A stretch of DNA of 64,000 bases from Qipengyuania mesophila. Lineage in GTDB: Bacteria > Pseudomonadota > Alphaproteobacteria > Sphingomonadales > Sphingomonadaceae. The translations under genes and the position numbers were made by a program. The notes under the pieces were generated by a model. That model saw only the letters and a program-made list of their open reading frames with translations, was not told where the DNA came from and ran no database searches. The stretch covers positions 62,001 through 126,000 of the forward strand of contig NZ_JAIGNU010000004.1 of the NCBI RefSeq assembly GCF_019711655.1, given 5' to 3'. This document shows positions 7,697 to 17,360 of the stretch, piece after piece (positions within the stretch are counted from its first letter, which is position 1; each line of letters starts with the position of its first letter).

Positions 7697-9750
7697 TCGC
7701 TCACCTGTCCCGACGAGGCTGCGGTGTCGAGGCGCGGATCGACCTTCTTGTCGGCAATACTTTCCTGCTGGCGCACGGCGAGACGCGCTTCGGCCTCGAC
7801 CTGGTCGAAGATGTCCTCGTCGCGCGCGGGTACGGGTTTGACCGCTTCGCCCGCGGCTGCGGCGAAGGCGCGATACTTGGCGTCGAGTCGCTGCTGTGCG
7901 GTACCGCCCCATTGCTCCTCGAAGCTGCGCAGCATTTCCATGCCCTTGGCGGGGTCGAACAGGAAGGTCATCACGTCGCGTGCGATCGGATAGGCCGAAC
8001 CCGATCCGCCGCCATGTTCGATCACTACCGCGCAGGCGTAGCGCGGATTGTCGTAGGGCGCGAAGCTGATGAACAAGCCATGGTCGCGGTATTTCCACGG
8101 CCCCGTCTTGCCGTTCGACAGGTTCAGGCCGACAACCTGCGCGGTCCCCGTCTTGCCGGCGAGCAGCACGTCGTCGATCGGCAGGCGCGCACGGCCCGCG
8201 GTTCCTGGTCCGTTGACCACATCCTTCATCGCTTCGCGTACGAGATGGACGTGCTCGGCGGAAAAGTCGGCCGGGGCGAAGCGCTGGCGGGTCTTCGACT
8301 TGATCAGCTTCGGCTCGAGATGGCGCCCCGAGGCGATGCGCGCCGCATAGACCGCCAGCTGGAGCGGATTGAACAGCATGTAGCCCTGGCCGATCGTCGC
8401 GTTGACGGTGTCGTAGGCCTGCCATTCGCGGCCGTATTTCTTGAGCTTCCACGCGGGATCGGGGACGGTGCCGTAGAACTGGCTCAGCACCGGCAGGTCG
8501 AATTCCTGGCCCAGGCCGACGCGACGCGCCATGGCTGCGATCGGGTCCATCCCGATTTGCTGGGCGAAATGGTAGAAATAGACGTCGCAGGACTGGTAGA
8601 TGCCCTTGGCCATGTCGACCCGGCCGTGGCCGCGGCGCTGCCAGCAGTGGAACACGCGGTTGCCGACGCGCAGGCCGCCATTGCAAGTGACGGCGTCGTC
8701 GGGCTTCAGGCCTTCCCTGAGGAAGCTCATCGCCACCATCGGCTTGACCGTCGATCCGGGTGGATAGAGTCCTTTCAGGACCTTGTTGCGCAGCGGCACG
8801 CGCTCGTCCTGGCTGAGCATCGAATATTCGACACGGCCGATTCCCTGAGAGAAGCTGTTGGGATCGAAGCTGGGCATCGAAGCCATGCACAGGATGTCGC
8901 CGGTGAGGCAGTCGATCACCACCACCGAACCGCTTTCGAGGCCGATGCGGCGAGCGGCGTAGTCCTGCAGCGGGCCGTCGATGGTCAGCTGGATCGGATC
9001 GCCCTGCGTGTCTTCGCGCGTTTCGAGTTCGCGGACGATGCGGCCGGCCGCGGTGACCTCGACCCGGCGCGCGCCCGGAATGCCGCGCAATTCCTGTTCG
9101 AACTGTCGTTCGAGGCCGTCCTTGCCGATCTTGTAGCCGGGAGTGACCAGCAGCGGGTTGCGATCCTGCTCGGCATATTCCTCGGCATTGGCAGTGCCGA
9201 CGTAACCGATCAGGTGGCCCACGCTGGGTCCGGTGGGATAGAAGCGGGAAAAGCCGCGTTGTGGAACCACGCCGGGCAGGTCGGGTAACCGGACGCTAAC
9301 GGCGGCGAAGGCGTCGTAGGTGATCCCCGAGGCGACCTCGACGGGCTGGTAGCCGGGCCCGTCGGCGATGCGCTTGCGAATGTCGGCCGCCTGGTTCTCG
9401 TCGAGCTTGAGAATATTGGTCAGCGTGCGCACCGTCGCGTCGGGATCAGGTGTCCGCTCGGGAACAATGTCGACACGGAAATCGGCGCGGTTCGAAGCGA
9501 GCGGCGCACCGTTGCGGTCGAGGATCCAGCCGCGCCGCGGCGGGATCAGCGAGAGGTTGACGCGGTTGCTTTCGCTCTCGAGCTCGTATTTCTCGTTCTC
9601 GGCTATGGCGATGTAGCCCATCCGCGCGGCCAGCAGCATACCGACCCCGCCCATCGCCGTGCCGATCACGAAAGTCCGGCGGTCGAAAGCGTTGTCGAGC
9701 GTCGACTGGGTGACGATCTCGCGCGGGCGGGCCCTCTTGCGCCAGGCCAT
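7693..9750 (-). CDS. mrdA: penicillin-binding protein 2 (elongasome transpeptidase)
   Basis: This is a class B PBP of 685 residues. It has an N-terminal membrane anchor at about 28-48 (TFVIGTAMGGVGMLLAA), then a pedestal domain (PPRRGWILDRNGAPLA, VGHLIGYVG) and a transpeptidase domain. The active-site motifs are GSTVK (the S-x-x-K nucleophile), SCDVYFY (the S-x-D typical of PBP2) and AGKTGTAQ. It cross-links glycan strands made by RodA at the side wall. A Pro-poor charged tail follows the catalytic domain. Its ATG overlaps the mreD stop by one base. Beta-lactams such as mecillinam target the family. Confidence 0.96.
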   Translation of the reverse strand: MAWRKRARPREIVTQSTLDNAFDRRTFVIGTAMGGVGMLLAARMGYIAIAENEKYELESESNRVNLSLIPPRRGWILDRNGAPLASNRADFRVDIVPERTPDPDATVRTLTNILKLDENQAADIRKRIADGPGYQPVEVASGITYDAFAAVSVRLPDLPGVVPQRGFSRFYPTGPSVGHLIGYVGTANAEEYAEQDRNPLLVTPGYKIGKDGLERQFEQELRGIPGARRVEVTAAGRIVRELETREDTQGDPIQLTIDGPLQDYAARRIGLESGSVVVIDCLTGDILCMASMPSFDPNSFSQGIGRVEYSMLSQDERVPLRNKVLKGLYPPGSTVKPMVAMSFLREGLKPDDAVTCNGGLRVGNRVFHCWQRRGHGRVDMAKGIYQSCDVYFYHFAQQIGMDPIAAMARRVGLGQEFDLPVLSQFYGTVPDPAWKLKKYGREWQAYDTVNATIGQGYMLFNPLQLAVYAARIASGRHLEPKLIKSKTRQRFAPADFSAEHVHLVREAMKDVVNGPGTAGRARLPIDDVLLAGKTGTAQVVGLNLSNGKTGPWKYRDHGLFISFAPYDNPRYACAVVIEHGGGSGSAYPIARDVMTFLFDPAKGMEMLRSFEEQWGGTAQQRLDAKYRAFAAAAGEAVKPVPARDEDIFDQVEAEARLAVRQQESIADKKVDPRLDTAASSGQVSE

Positions 9751-10304
9751 CAGACGGCCCTCCAGCGATGCAGGCGCAAGCGGTCGAGTGTGGCGACCAG
9801 ACGGGCCGCGACCGGGAAGAGAAGGATCGTAATCACGAGCTGCGGAACGAGAGCGACGAGCGAGTGGATGGTGGGTTGGCCGCCCGAGAACAGCCAGCCC
9901 GTAACGAGATAGGCGAGAATCAATATACCCGCAGTGAACCAGTCCTGCCAGAAGGCGCGCCAGGGCAGGCGGGTCTCGATCAGCTCGATGGCGAGCATCA
10001 CCAGCGACCAGGTCAGGATGGCGAAACCGAAGGGCTGGCCCGAATAGAGATCGTCGACGAAGCCCAGCGGCATTCCCGCCCAGACGGGCAGCAGGCCCGG
10101 GCGCACCAGGCGCCAGCCGAGCAGCATGAGCAGGCCCAGCGGCGGGATCATCGGCAGTGCTGCGGCGATGGGGAAGATCGGCAGGATCGAGCCAATCACG
10201 ATCGATACCCAGGGCACGACATTGGCGAGCAGCGGGGAGTGCGAACGATTTATCCGGCTGCCATAGGCATCGCTGCGCGAGCGGGGGTCGTTGCGCTCCA
10301 TCAA
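9750..10304 (-). CDS. mreD: rod shape-determining protein MreD
   Basis: The 184-residue polytopic protein has five or six hydrophobic segments starting near residue 25 (LLANVVPWVSIVIGSILPI) and a middle motif GFVDDLYSGQPFGFAIL that is typical of MreD. It links cytoplasmic MreB with MreC and the PBP2-RodA synthase in the membrane. Its start overlaps the mreC stop by four bases, and its own stop overlaps the mrdA start by one base. Sequence conservation in the family is low, so position in the operon supports the call. Confidence 0.92.
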   Translation of the reverse strand: MMERNDPRSRSDAYGSRINRSHSPLLANVVPWVSIVIGSILPIFPIAAALPMIPPLGLLMLLGWRLVRPGLLPVWAGMPLGFVDDLYSGQPFGFAILTWSLVMLAIELIETRLPWRAFWQDWFTAGILILAYLVTGWLFSGGQPTIHSLVALVPQLVITILLFPVAARLVATLDRLRLHRWRAV

Positions 10305-11191
10305 TCGCCCAATTCGCGTTCGATCGGGGTCGCGGCGCCGATCGCCGCATCGGGCTCGTAGATCGGTTCGACGCTGACGAAATCGGTCGCGGCGGGATCG
10401 CTGACGATGCGGGCGAGCCCGCCGTCATCGGTGATTTCGGTCACGATGGCGACCGCAATCCCGGGCGGATAGTAGCCGCCGGCCCCGCTGGTGACGAAGA
10501 CGTCACCGGGTTTGAGCGGATTGATCCCGAGATTGATCAGCTTGATCCGCAGCAGGCCGTCGCCACGCCCCTCGGCGAAGGCGACCACCTCGTCCTTGGC
10601 GCGGCGTACGGGCAGGACGCTTTCGGTATCGGTCAGCAGCAGCACGCGCGCGCTGTTGCTGCTCGTCTCGAGGATGCGCCCGACGATCCCGCGTGGGGAG
10701 CGTACCGGCATGCCGATTGCGACACCCTGGTCGGACCCGGCACCGAGATAGGCGAAGCGCCGCGTACTCGACGAGGTTGACCCGACCAGTCGCGCCACGG
10801 CTACCGGCTTGACCTCACTGTCGCTCAGTCCGAGGAGGCCCTTGAGCCGGGCGTTTTCCTGTTTCACCGCTGCCGCTTCGGCGAGGCGGATGCGGGCGAT
10901 TTCCATCTCGCGCTGGAGCGCGGCATTTTTCGATCCGGCACGGTAATAGCCGGTGATCGTATCCCAGAAGCCCTTCGAGCCGGTGCGCACCGTTGCGGCG
11001 GTCTCGGTCGCGGGCGAGACGCTTTCATGCGCCGCGCCGCGCAGCCCGCCGAACAGCTGGGGCTGGAAGAACGACAGGGCGAGCAGAATCGCACCGACCA
11101 GCGCGCCCGCGCCGGCGATCACGTATCCGGTGAAGAGATTGTACTGCGCCCTGCGCGAATAGCCCGAGCGCCGTGAGCCTGTCGGCGCCAT
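10301..11191 (-). CDS. mreC: rod shape-determining protein MreC
   Basis: The protein has 296 residues, a basic cytoplasmic N-terminus, one membrane helix at about 20-42 and a short coiled coil at about 80-115 (ALQREMEIARIRLAEAAAVKQE). A periplasmic beta domain follows, with the family motifs GVAIGMPVRSPRGIVGRI and GDVFVTSGAGGYYPPGI. It scaffolds the elongasome and activates PBP2. It lies 13 bases after mreB and overlaps mreD. Confidence 0.95.
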   Translation of the reverse strand: MAPTGSRRSGYSRRAQYNLFTGYVIAGAGALVGAILLALSFFQPQLFGGLRGAAHESVSPATETAATVRTGSKGFWDTITGYYRAGSKNAALQREMEIARIRLAEAAAVKQENARLKGLLGLSDSEVKPVAVARLVGSTSSSTRRFAYLGAGSDQGVAIGMPVRSPRGIVGRILETSSNSARVLLLTDTESVLPVRRAKDEVVAFAEGRGDGLLRIKLINLGINPLKPGDVFVTSGAGGYYPPGIAVAIVTEITDDGGLARIVSDPAATDFVSVEPIYEPDAAIGAATPIERELGD

Positions 11192-11204
11192 TCCAATGCC
11201 TTCC

Positions 11205-12419
<1,215 letters not shown>

Positions 12420-12441
12420 TCATCGCTACCATGCCCGATCC

Positions 12442-14244
12442 ATGCCGCAAATCCGTCGCCTGCCCGAGAATTTGGTCAACCGTATCGCCGCCGGCGAGGT
12501 GGTCGAGCGGCCCTCTTCGGCGCTCAAGGAACTGGTCGAAAACGCCATCGACGCAGGCGCGTCGCGGATTGCGGTCAAGCTCGTCGAAGGCGGACTCACC
12601 AGTCTCGAAGTGACCGACGACGGCTGTGGGATGAGCCCCGATGACATGGCCTTGGCACTCGAACGGCACGCGACCTCGAAACTGCCCGACGAGGCGATCG
12701 AGCAGGTGGCGACGCTCGGCTTTCGCGGCGAGGCGCTGCCGAGCATCGCCAGCGTCGCGCGCTTCACGATCGAAAGCCGTCCGCACGGTGCAGAGCAGGG
12801 CTGGAAGCGCGTGGTCGATCACGGCGAACTCACCGCCGAAGGCCCCGCCGCGCTGCCGCCGGGCACGCGGGTCCGGGTCGAGAACCTGTTCGGCAAGATC
12901 CCCGCGCGGCGCAAGTTCCTCCGCACTTCGCGCAGCGAATACGCCGCCTGCAAGGACGTCGTCCTGCGGCTCGCCATGGCGCGGCCCGATGTGGCGATCA
13001 CGCTCGACCACGGCGATCGGCGGATCTTCGGCCTGCAGGGTGGGGAGGGGCTGGCCAACCGCGTCGCCCAATTGATCGCGCGCGAACTCAAGGACAATGG
13101 CGTCGTGCTCGACATGGAGCGCGGGGCGATGCGGCTGACCGGGATCGCCGGCCTGCCGACCTACAATCGCGGCGTCGCCGACCACCAGTATCTCTTCGTC
13201 AACGGTCGTCCGGTGAAGGACCGGCTGCTGACCGGCGCGGTGCGCGGGGCCTATGCCGACATGCTGGCACGCGACCGCCATGCCGTGCTCGCGCTGTTCC
13301 TCGAACTGCCCTGCGAGGATGTCGACGTGAACGTCCATCCGGCCAAGACCGAGGTCCGCTTCCGCGATGCGCAGGGCGTCCGCGGCTTCATCGTTTCGGG
13401 GCTGCGGCAGGCGTTGGCGACGGGGGACAAGCGCAGCGCGCAGACGCCCGATGCCTCGGCGATGAGCCGCTGGCAGCAGGAGCCGGTGCGTGAGGAGCCT
13501 TCACCTGCGCTCCGGTCGATCTTCGAGGGCCGTGACTGGTCGGCGCCGAGCCAAAGGGTGTCCGAGGCAAATGCAGCATGGCGCGGTGTCGAGGCCGATG
13601 TCATGGCACAGCCGCGCGGGCGCGCCGAGGAAGCCGCGCCGGTGGCCGAGGAGGCGCAGGACTATCCGCTCGGTATCGCGCGCGGCCAGGTCGCCAACAC
13701 CTATATCGTCGCCGAAGCGAAGGACGGGCTGGTGCTGGTCGACCAGCATGCCGCGCACGAACGCCTTGTGCTCGAACGCCTGCGCGCAGCCGGGGCCGAG
13801 GAGGCCGTCGCGCGCAGCCAGGCGCTGCTGATCCCCGAAGTGGTCGAACTCGACGAGACGAGTTGCGACCGGCTCGAGGAAGCGGCGCCGAAACTGGCCG
13901 AGCACGGCCTCGCGATCGAGCGCTTCGGCCCCTCGGCCATGCTGGTGCGCAGCCTGCCGCATGCCATCGCGCGAACCGATCCCGAAAAGCTGCTGCGCGA
14001 CATCGACGACGATCTCGCGCTCAACGGCGAGGTGCTGCTGCTGGGCGAGAAGCTCGACCTCGTGCTCGCGACCATGGCCTGCCACGGCTCGGTACGCGCC
14101 GGCCGCGTCCTGCGGGTCGACGAGATGAACGCGCTACTGCGCGAAATGGAACGCACCCCGCGCTCGGGCCAATGCAACCATGGCCGTCCGACATGGGTCA
14201 AGCTGAGCATGGAAGACGTCGAGAAACTGTTTGGCAGGCACTGA
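12442..14244 (+). CDS. mutL: DNA mismatch repair protein MutL
   Basis: MutL couples mismatch recognition by MutS to strand incision and excision. The N-terminal GHKL ATPase has KELVENAIDAGA, DDGCGM and GFRGEALPSI. The C-terminal domain keeps the metal-dependent endonuclease motif DQHA-AH-E-RLVL-E near residue 435, ACHGSVR and CNHGRP, so this is a nicking-type MutL as expected in a bacterium without MutH. The length is 600 residues with a variable linker at about 335-400. The last 13 codons recur, diverged, at 15583-15621 (see that entry), which implies that the present 3' end sits where a segment was inserted or recombined. Confidence 0.96.
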   Translation: MPQIRRLPENLVNRIAAGEVVERPSSALKELVENAIDAGASRIAVKLVEGGLTSLEVTDDGCGMSPDDMALALERHATSKLPDEAIEQVATLGFRGEALPSIASVARFTIESRPHGAEQGWKRVVDHGELTAEGPAALPPGTRVRVENLFGKIPARRKFLRTSRSEYAACKDVVLRLAMARPDVAITLDHGDRRIFGLQGGEGLANRVAQLIARELKDNGVVLDMERGAMRLTGIAGLPTYNRGVADHQYLFVNGRPVKDRLLTGAVRGAYADMLARDRHAVLALFLELPCEDVDVNVHPAKTEVRFRDAQGVRGFIVSGLRQALATGDKRSAQTPDASAMSRWQQEPVREEPSPALRSIFEGRDWSAPSQRVSEANAAWRGVEADVMAQPRGRAEEAAPVAEEAQDYPLGIARGQVANTYIVAEAKDGLVLVDQHAAHERLVLERLRAAGAEEAVARSQALLIPEVVELDETSCDRLEEAAPKLAEHGLAIERFGPSAMLVRSLPHAIARTDPEKLLRDIDDDLALNGEVLLLGEKLDLVLATMACHGSVRAGRVLRVDEMNALLREMERTPRSGQCNHGRPTWVKLSMEDVEKLFGRH

Positions 14245-14332
14245 AGCCGCCGATTGAAACGGCGTGGAACAGTCTGCTTTCGCAATATGGGTGCTGCTAG
14301 CCGAACTTCGTCTAACGACTCCAATAGCTGCC

Positions 14333-15304
14333 TTATCCGACAACTATATTGATGCGGCTCTCGAGCCCTTCGGGCAAAAAGAGCTGCTCGGTGGTACCTT
14401 CCGCTGCAAGTGCCTTTGAGATCAGTTGCGATCCAAATCCGCTATCTCTTTCCTCATCTAGAGGTGGTCCACCATGCTCCTTCCAGACGATACTGACGGT
14501 GTCTTCGGCGCAATCAATGTGGACATCTATCTTGCCGGATTCGATGGATAGCGCACCGTATTTGACGGCGTTGGTAAGCAACTCATGGAAGACTAACGCG
14601 AGACCTTGGCTAGCCGAAACAGAGAGCTCCGCCTCATCATCCACCGATATATGCATCCGCTCTTCAACGCCTTCAAAGGCCGCAAGCTCTGCATCTAGTA
14701 TGGGGCTTGGCATCATTGAGGCGGAAGAATTGCCGACTAACAGGTCTTGAGCTCGGGCCAAGGCTCCCACTCTGCCCTCCAATGTGCTTGAGAACCCTTG
14801 AATATCCTTTGCACCGCGCGCAGTCATTTTGACCATCGCTTTGATCATGGCCAGCAGGTTTCGAACCCTGTGGTTTAGCTCGTCGGTGATCAGTCGAAGC
14901 CTGGCCTCGCTCTGCTTAGACTTGGTTATGTCAATTACGTGGCCGATGAGCCGGATTGTTTTGCCTTCAGCGTCTTTTAGAGGCCGGCCTGCCGCTGCGA
15001 TCCACCTGAAATGGCCCTTTTTTGTCTTAATCTGACATTCGAACGACCACTCGCGTCCTTCTTCGATGGCGATTTTCTGAAGTTCATCGACCCGCGCTCT
15101 ATCGCCTTCGACAACATGGTTGAGAAACCGATCATATCGCCATTCAGGCAGCGGTTCATCGTATCCAAAAATCCGATCATGCGTCTCGTTCCTGACAGCC
15201 AACTCAGAGCCGATATCGAGCTCCCAGATTCCTATCTGGCTGTTCTCCAACACGAGCCGAAGATGCTCAGCGCTCTGATCGTTAAAAGATTCTAAGTCAG
15301 GCAT
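14333..15304 (-). CDS. PAS domain HWE-family sensor histidine kinase
   Basis: The 323-residue cytoplasmic protein has a PAS domain (about 15-128, ending HVIDITKSK, with the PAS_3-type stretch KKGHFRWIAAAGRPLKD). An HWE kinase core follows: the phospho-acceptor H145 in DELNHRVRN, the N-box HELLTNAVKYG (240-250) and the defining W-x-E at 274-276 (WKEHGG). No LOV cysteine motif is present, so a light sensor is not indicated. In alphaproteobacteria such kinases usually signal to the general stress PhyR system or to single-domain regulators; none is adjacent. G+C is about 52 % in sampled 60-base lines against about 68 % in mutL, so it was probably acquired. Confidence 0.88.
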   Translation of the reverse strand: MPDLESFNDQSAEHLRLVLENSQIGIWELDIGSELAVRNETHDRIFGYDEPLPEWRYDRFLNHVVEGDRARVDELQKIAIEEGREWSFECQIKTKKGHFRWIAAAGRPLKDAEGKTIRLIGHVIDITKSKQSEARLRLITDELNHRVRNLLAMIKAMVKMTARGAKDIQGFSSTLEGRVGALARAQDLLVGNSSASMMPSPILDAELAAFEGVEERMHISVDDEAELSVSASQGLALVFHELLTNAVKYGALSIESGKIDVHIDCAEDTVSIVWKEHGGPPLDEERDSGFGSQLISKALAAEGTTEQLFLPEGLESRINIVVG

Positions 15305-15582
15305 CGGATTGGCAACTAGATTATCGGCGAATGAGTGTCACCTAGCCATTCAGGCGTCCCTCGACGAATAGGGCATACTACTGGCGCTTGTAGGCTTTGT
15401 GGCGAACGGCCGCTTCCCACCCAATTTCAGACATAGCCTGGTCCAGCGGCTCATCGAAAAGCTGACGACCAACCTGTGGATCGAGCGCAAAGGGCTAGGG
15501 CTCAAACTTGCCCTTGCAGACCGGGGGTGGTTTTGAATCCCTCGAGTTTCGCCGCTTTTCATGCCTCGACAGCGGTTGGTTT
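15305..15582. other. non-coding remainder of the lower-GC segment
   Basis: This gap lies between the start of the kinase gene and the duplicated mutL end. It holds no intact gene. The only coding-like trace is a minus-strand fragment listed separately. No terminal inverted repeats, transposase remnant or tRNA was found. Confidence 0.5.
15378..15493 (-). pseudogene. C-terminal fragment of an unrecognised protein
   Basis: On the minus strand one frame reads about 37 residues with a natural-looking composition (LDPQVGRQLFDEPLDQAMSEIG..., then a basic end KAYKRQ) up to a TAG at 15378-15380. It is closed on the upstream side by an in-frame TAG, and the only ATG is half way in, so it looks like the tail of a broken gene. 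I do not recognise the family. It supports the view that this segment is a degraded insertion. Confidence 0.3.
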
Positions 15583-15621
15583 AGCGTGGCAGACGTCGAG
15601 AAGCTCTTCGGGAGGAACTGA
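15583..15621 (+). pseudogene. duplicate of the last 13 codons of mutL
   Basis: The bases encode S-V-A-D-V-E-K-L-F-G-R-N-stop, against S-M-E-D-V-E-K-L-F-G-R-H-stop at the end of intact mutL (14206-14244). By eye 32 of 39 bases match, and most differences are third-position changes. The TGA overlaps the ATG of the lipoprotein gene by one base, and GGGAGGA inside it is that gene's ribosome-binding site. The ancestral order was therefore mutL directly overlapping the lipoprotein gene, and this is the old mutL end left behind. Confidence 0.75.
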
Positions 15622-16106
15622 TGCGCAGATTGGTCCTGGTTTGTGCGCTGGCGCTCGCCGCGTGTTCGAATGAACCTACCGAAGAGGAGCGCGCGGCTGC
15701 GGTCGCCGAGGTCGAAGCCAACCAGACGCCGCCGCCCGAACAGCTCGAGCTTGCGCCGATCCGCTATCGCGAGATCGAGCAACACGACCTGTTCGGGGCG
15801 GGGTGCAGTTTCGCGCCCGAAGGTGGTGGCCTTTCCGCGGTTGCGCTGGCGATGGCCGAGACCGGGCATTTCCTGCGCGGCAGCGAGCTGGTGACGATGG
15901 CGGCGGACAAGGGAAGCAGGGAGCTGCCCTATCTCGCGCGTCGGAAATACGACGGGAAGGCCTATTCGATGGTGCTCGATCTCGACGAGGCGGAGGGCGA
16001 ACAATCTGGCGAGGAGACGAGCGACTACCCGGCCACGCTCACGATCCGCGATGCCAACGACGAGGTCGTCTATCGCAAACCGGGCATGGCCCAGTGCGGC
16101 GCGTGA
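15621..16106 (+). CDS. putative lipoprotein, unknown function
   Basis: The 161-residue protein starts with a lipoprotein signal peptide; the lipobox LAAC places the modified Cys at residue 15. The mature part begins acidic (SNEPTEEERAAAVAEVEAN), then shows GAGCSFAPEGG and YDGKAYSMVLDLDEAE, with a final AQCGA; the later cysteines could pair. No family is recognised. The start is fixed by GGGAGGA five bases upstream, which lies within the leftover mutL end. It is probably a periplasm-facing lipid-anchored protein. Confidence 0.7.
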   Translation: MRRLVLVCALALAACSNEPTEEERAAAVAEVEANQTPPPEQLELAPIRYREIEQHDLFGAGCSFAPEGGGLSAVALAMAETGHFLRGSELVTMAADKGSRELPYLARRKYDGKAYSMVLDLDEAEGEQSGEETSDYPATLTIRDANDEVVYRKPGMAQCGA

Positions 16107-16107
16107 G

Positions 16108-16578
16108 CTAGTCCGATCCTTTTGGGTCGCGCGTGCGGACGAGACCGTTCGAGACCATTTCCATGACCGGCTCGTCGTTCTGGTTGAACACCGTCAGCCG
16201 GCTCTTGAAGATCCCCATCTCGGGACGCGAAGCGCTGCGGCGCTTCTCGATGACCTCGCTTTCGCAGCGCAGCGTGTCGCCGGGGTAGACCGGTTTCTTC
16301 CAGCGTAGCTGGTCGACGCCCGGCGAACCGAGGCCCGCCTGCCTGTTCGCCTTCAGGTTCTCGACAAGCATCGACATCGTCATCGCACAGGTGTGCCAGC
16401 CGCTGGCGGAAATCCGCCCGAAATGCGTCTGAGCAGCGGCGGCATCGTCGAGATGGAAGGGCTGAGGATCGTATTTCGAGGCGAAATCGATCACCTCGTC
16501 GCGGGTGACCTCGTAATGCCCGAAGGCCTGCTTGTGCCCGACGGCGATGTCTTCGTAGAATTGCATTGCAGATTGCAA
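16108..16578 (-). CDS. MaoC family (R)-specific enoyl-CoA hydratase-like protein
   Basis: This 156-residue hot-dog fold protein carries the hydratase-2 motif in the form ASKYDPQPFHLD near residue 35-46, with the catalytic Asp and His. SGWHTCAMTMSM and PVYPGDTLRCESEV are also typical of MaoC-like dehydratases. It should add or remove water on acyl-CoA substrates. The start could be ATG 16578 or 16566 (MQFYED); neither has a strong ribosome-binding site. It is 4 bases downstream of the glutaredoxin-MauE gene if the first start is used. Confidence 0.85.
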   Translation of the reverse strand: MQSAMQFYEDIAVGHKQAFGHYEVTRDEVIDFASKYDPQPFHLDDAAAAQTHFGRISASGWHTCAMTMSMLVENLKANRQAGLGSPGVDQLRWKKPVYPGDTLRCESEVIEKRRSASRPEMGIFKSRLTVFNQNDEPVMEMVSNGLVRTRDPKGSD

Positions 16579-16582
16579 TGGA

Positions 16583-17323
16583 TCACATGCTCGGGCGAAG
16601 CAACATCCAAATGGCCATGCCGATCATCGCAAGGTTCTCGGTCAGCGAGACGAAGCCCAGAGGCACGTTGCTGGATCCGCCGACGCAGGCGCATTTGATA
16701 TCGCGCTTCTGGACGTAGACGGCGTAGAAGACGCTCGCCGCGCCGATCGTCCCGATGACCAGCGCCACCGGGATCGACAGCCAGCTCAGGCTGTGGGCCG
16801 CCATCAGCACGCCCGCACCGAATTCGAGGAAGGGATAGGCGTAGGAATAGGGGACGAAGCGCTTGGCAAGCAGATCGTAGCCGAGGAACATGGAAGAGAA
16901 TTTCTCGACGTCCTGCAGCTTGAGCATGGCGAGGATGACCATCGAGAAGGCAATGAACCATTCGGCGGCGCGAAGGGTGAAGGGTGTATCGAAAACGAAC
17001 TGGCTGATTGCCATGCCAAGCGCGCCCGCCGCAGCGAAGACGGCGAGCACCGGCGTGTAGCTGGTAGTTCCGGGCTCGGGCAGCGGCTTCCCGAAATGCG
17101 CCCTCAGATCCGTGTAACCGCCGATGCGTTTGCCATCGATGAAGGTCTGGGGCGTGGTCTCGACCCCGTGCCTCTCCTTGAAGGCGTCGGTTTCCTCGCG
17201 CGTGGTGAGGTGGCGATCCTCAACCTGGTAGCCCTCGCGCTCGAGGAGCCATTTCGACTTGATGCCATAGGGACAGACATGCTTGTCCATGACCATGCGG
17301 TAGAGTTCTGCAGTCTTCGTCAT
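16583..17323 (-). CDS. glutaredoxin domain fused to a MauE/DoxX-like membrane domain
   Basis: Residues 1-85 are a glutaredoxin: a monothiol-type active site CPYG at 17-20, TTPQTFIDGKRIGG with the cis-Pro and a glutathione-binding GG. Residues 90-246 hold four or so membrane helices with a MauE/DoxX-like pattern, including a cytosol-edge KCACVGG with two cysteines and PLGFVSLTEN. The fusion suggests thiol-redox transfer into or across the membrane, for example for metal, sulfur or quinone-linked redox maintenance; the partner is unknown. The ATG at 17323 lies 11 bases from a perfect palindrome of CsoR-operator type, so expression is probably repressed by a CsoR/FrmR-family protein. Confidence 0.8.
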   Translation of the reverse strand: MTKTAELYRMVMDKHVCPYGIKSKWLLEREGYQVEDRHLTTREETDAFKERHGVETTPQTFIDGKRIGGYTDLRAHFGKPLPEPGTTSYTPVLAVFAAAGALGMAISQFVFDTPFTLRAAEWFIAFSMVILAMLKLQDVEKFSSMFLGYDLLAKRFVPYSYAYPFLEFGAGVLMAAHSLSWLSIPVALVIGTIGAASVFYAVYVQKRDIKCACVGGSSNVPLGFVSLTENLAMIGMAIWMLLRPSM

Positions 17324-17334
17324 AGTGGCGCAGA

Positions 17335-17353
17335 TATACCCCCTGGGGGTATA
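17335..17353. promoter_or_regulatory. perfect palindrome of CsoR/FrmR/CstR operator type
   Basis: The sequence is TATACCCCC-T-GGGGGTATA, with 9-base perfect arms around one base. Operators of the CsoR family are built from C and G tracts flanked by ATAC/GTAT, and this fits closely. It occupies the space just upstream of the glutaredoxin-MauE start and would overlap its promoter. No CsoR-family gene is in the window. Confidence 0.65.
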
Positions 17354-17360
17354 GTTCAAG

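Noticed and set aside
15520-15550. tRNA 3'-end-like sequence (GTGGTTTTGAATCCC) near the mutL remnant
   Set aside because: It resembles a T-arm only loosely and lacks a partner acceptor stem; no tRNA gene end is duplicated.
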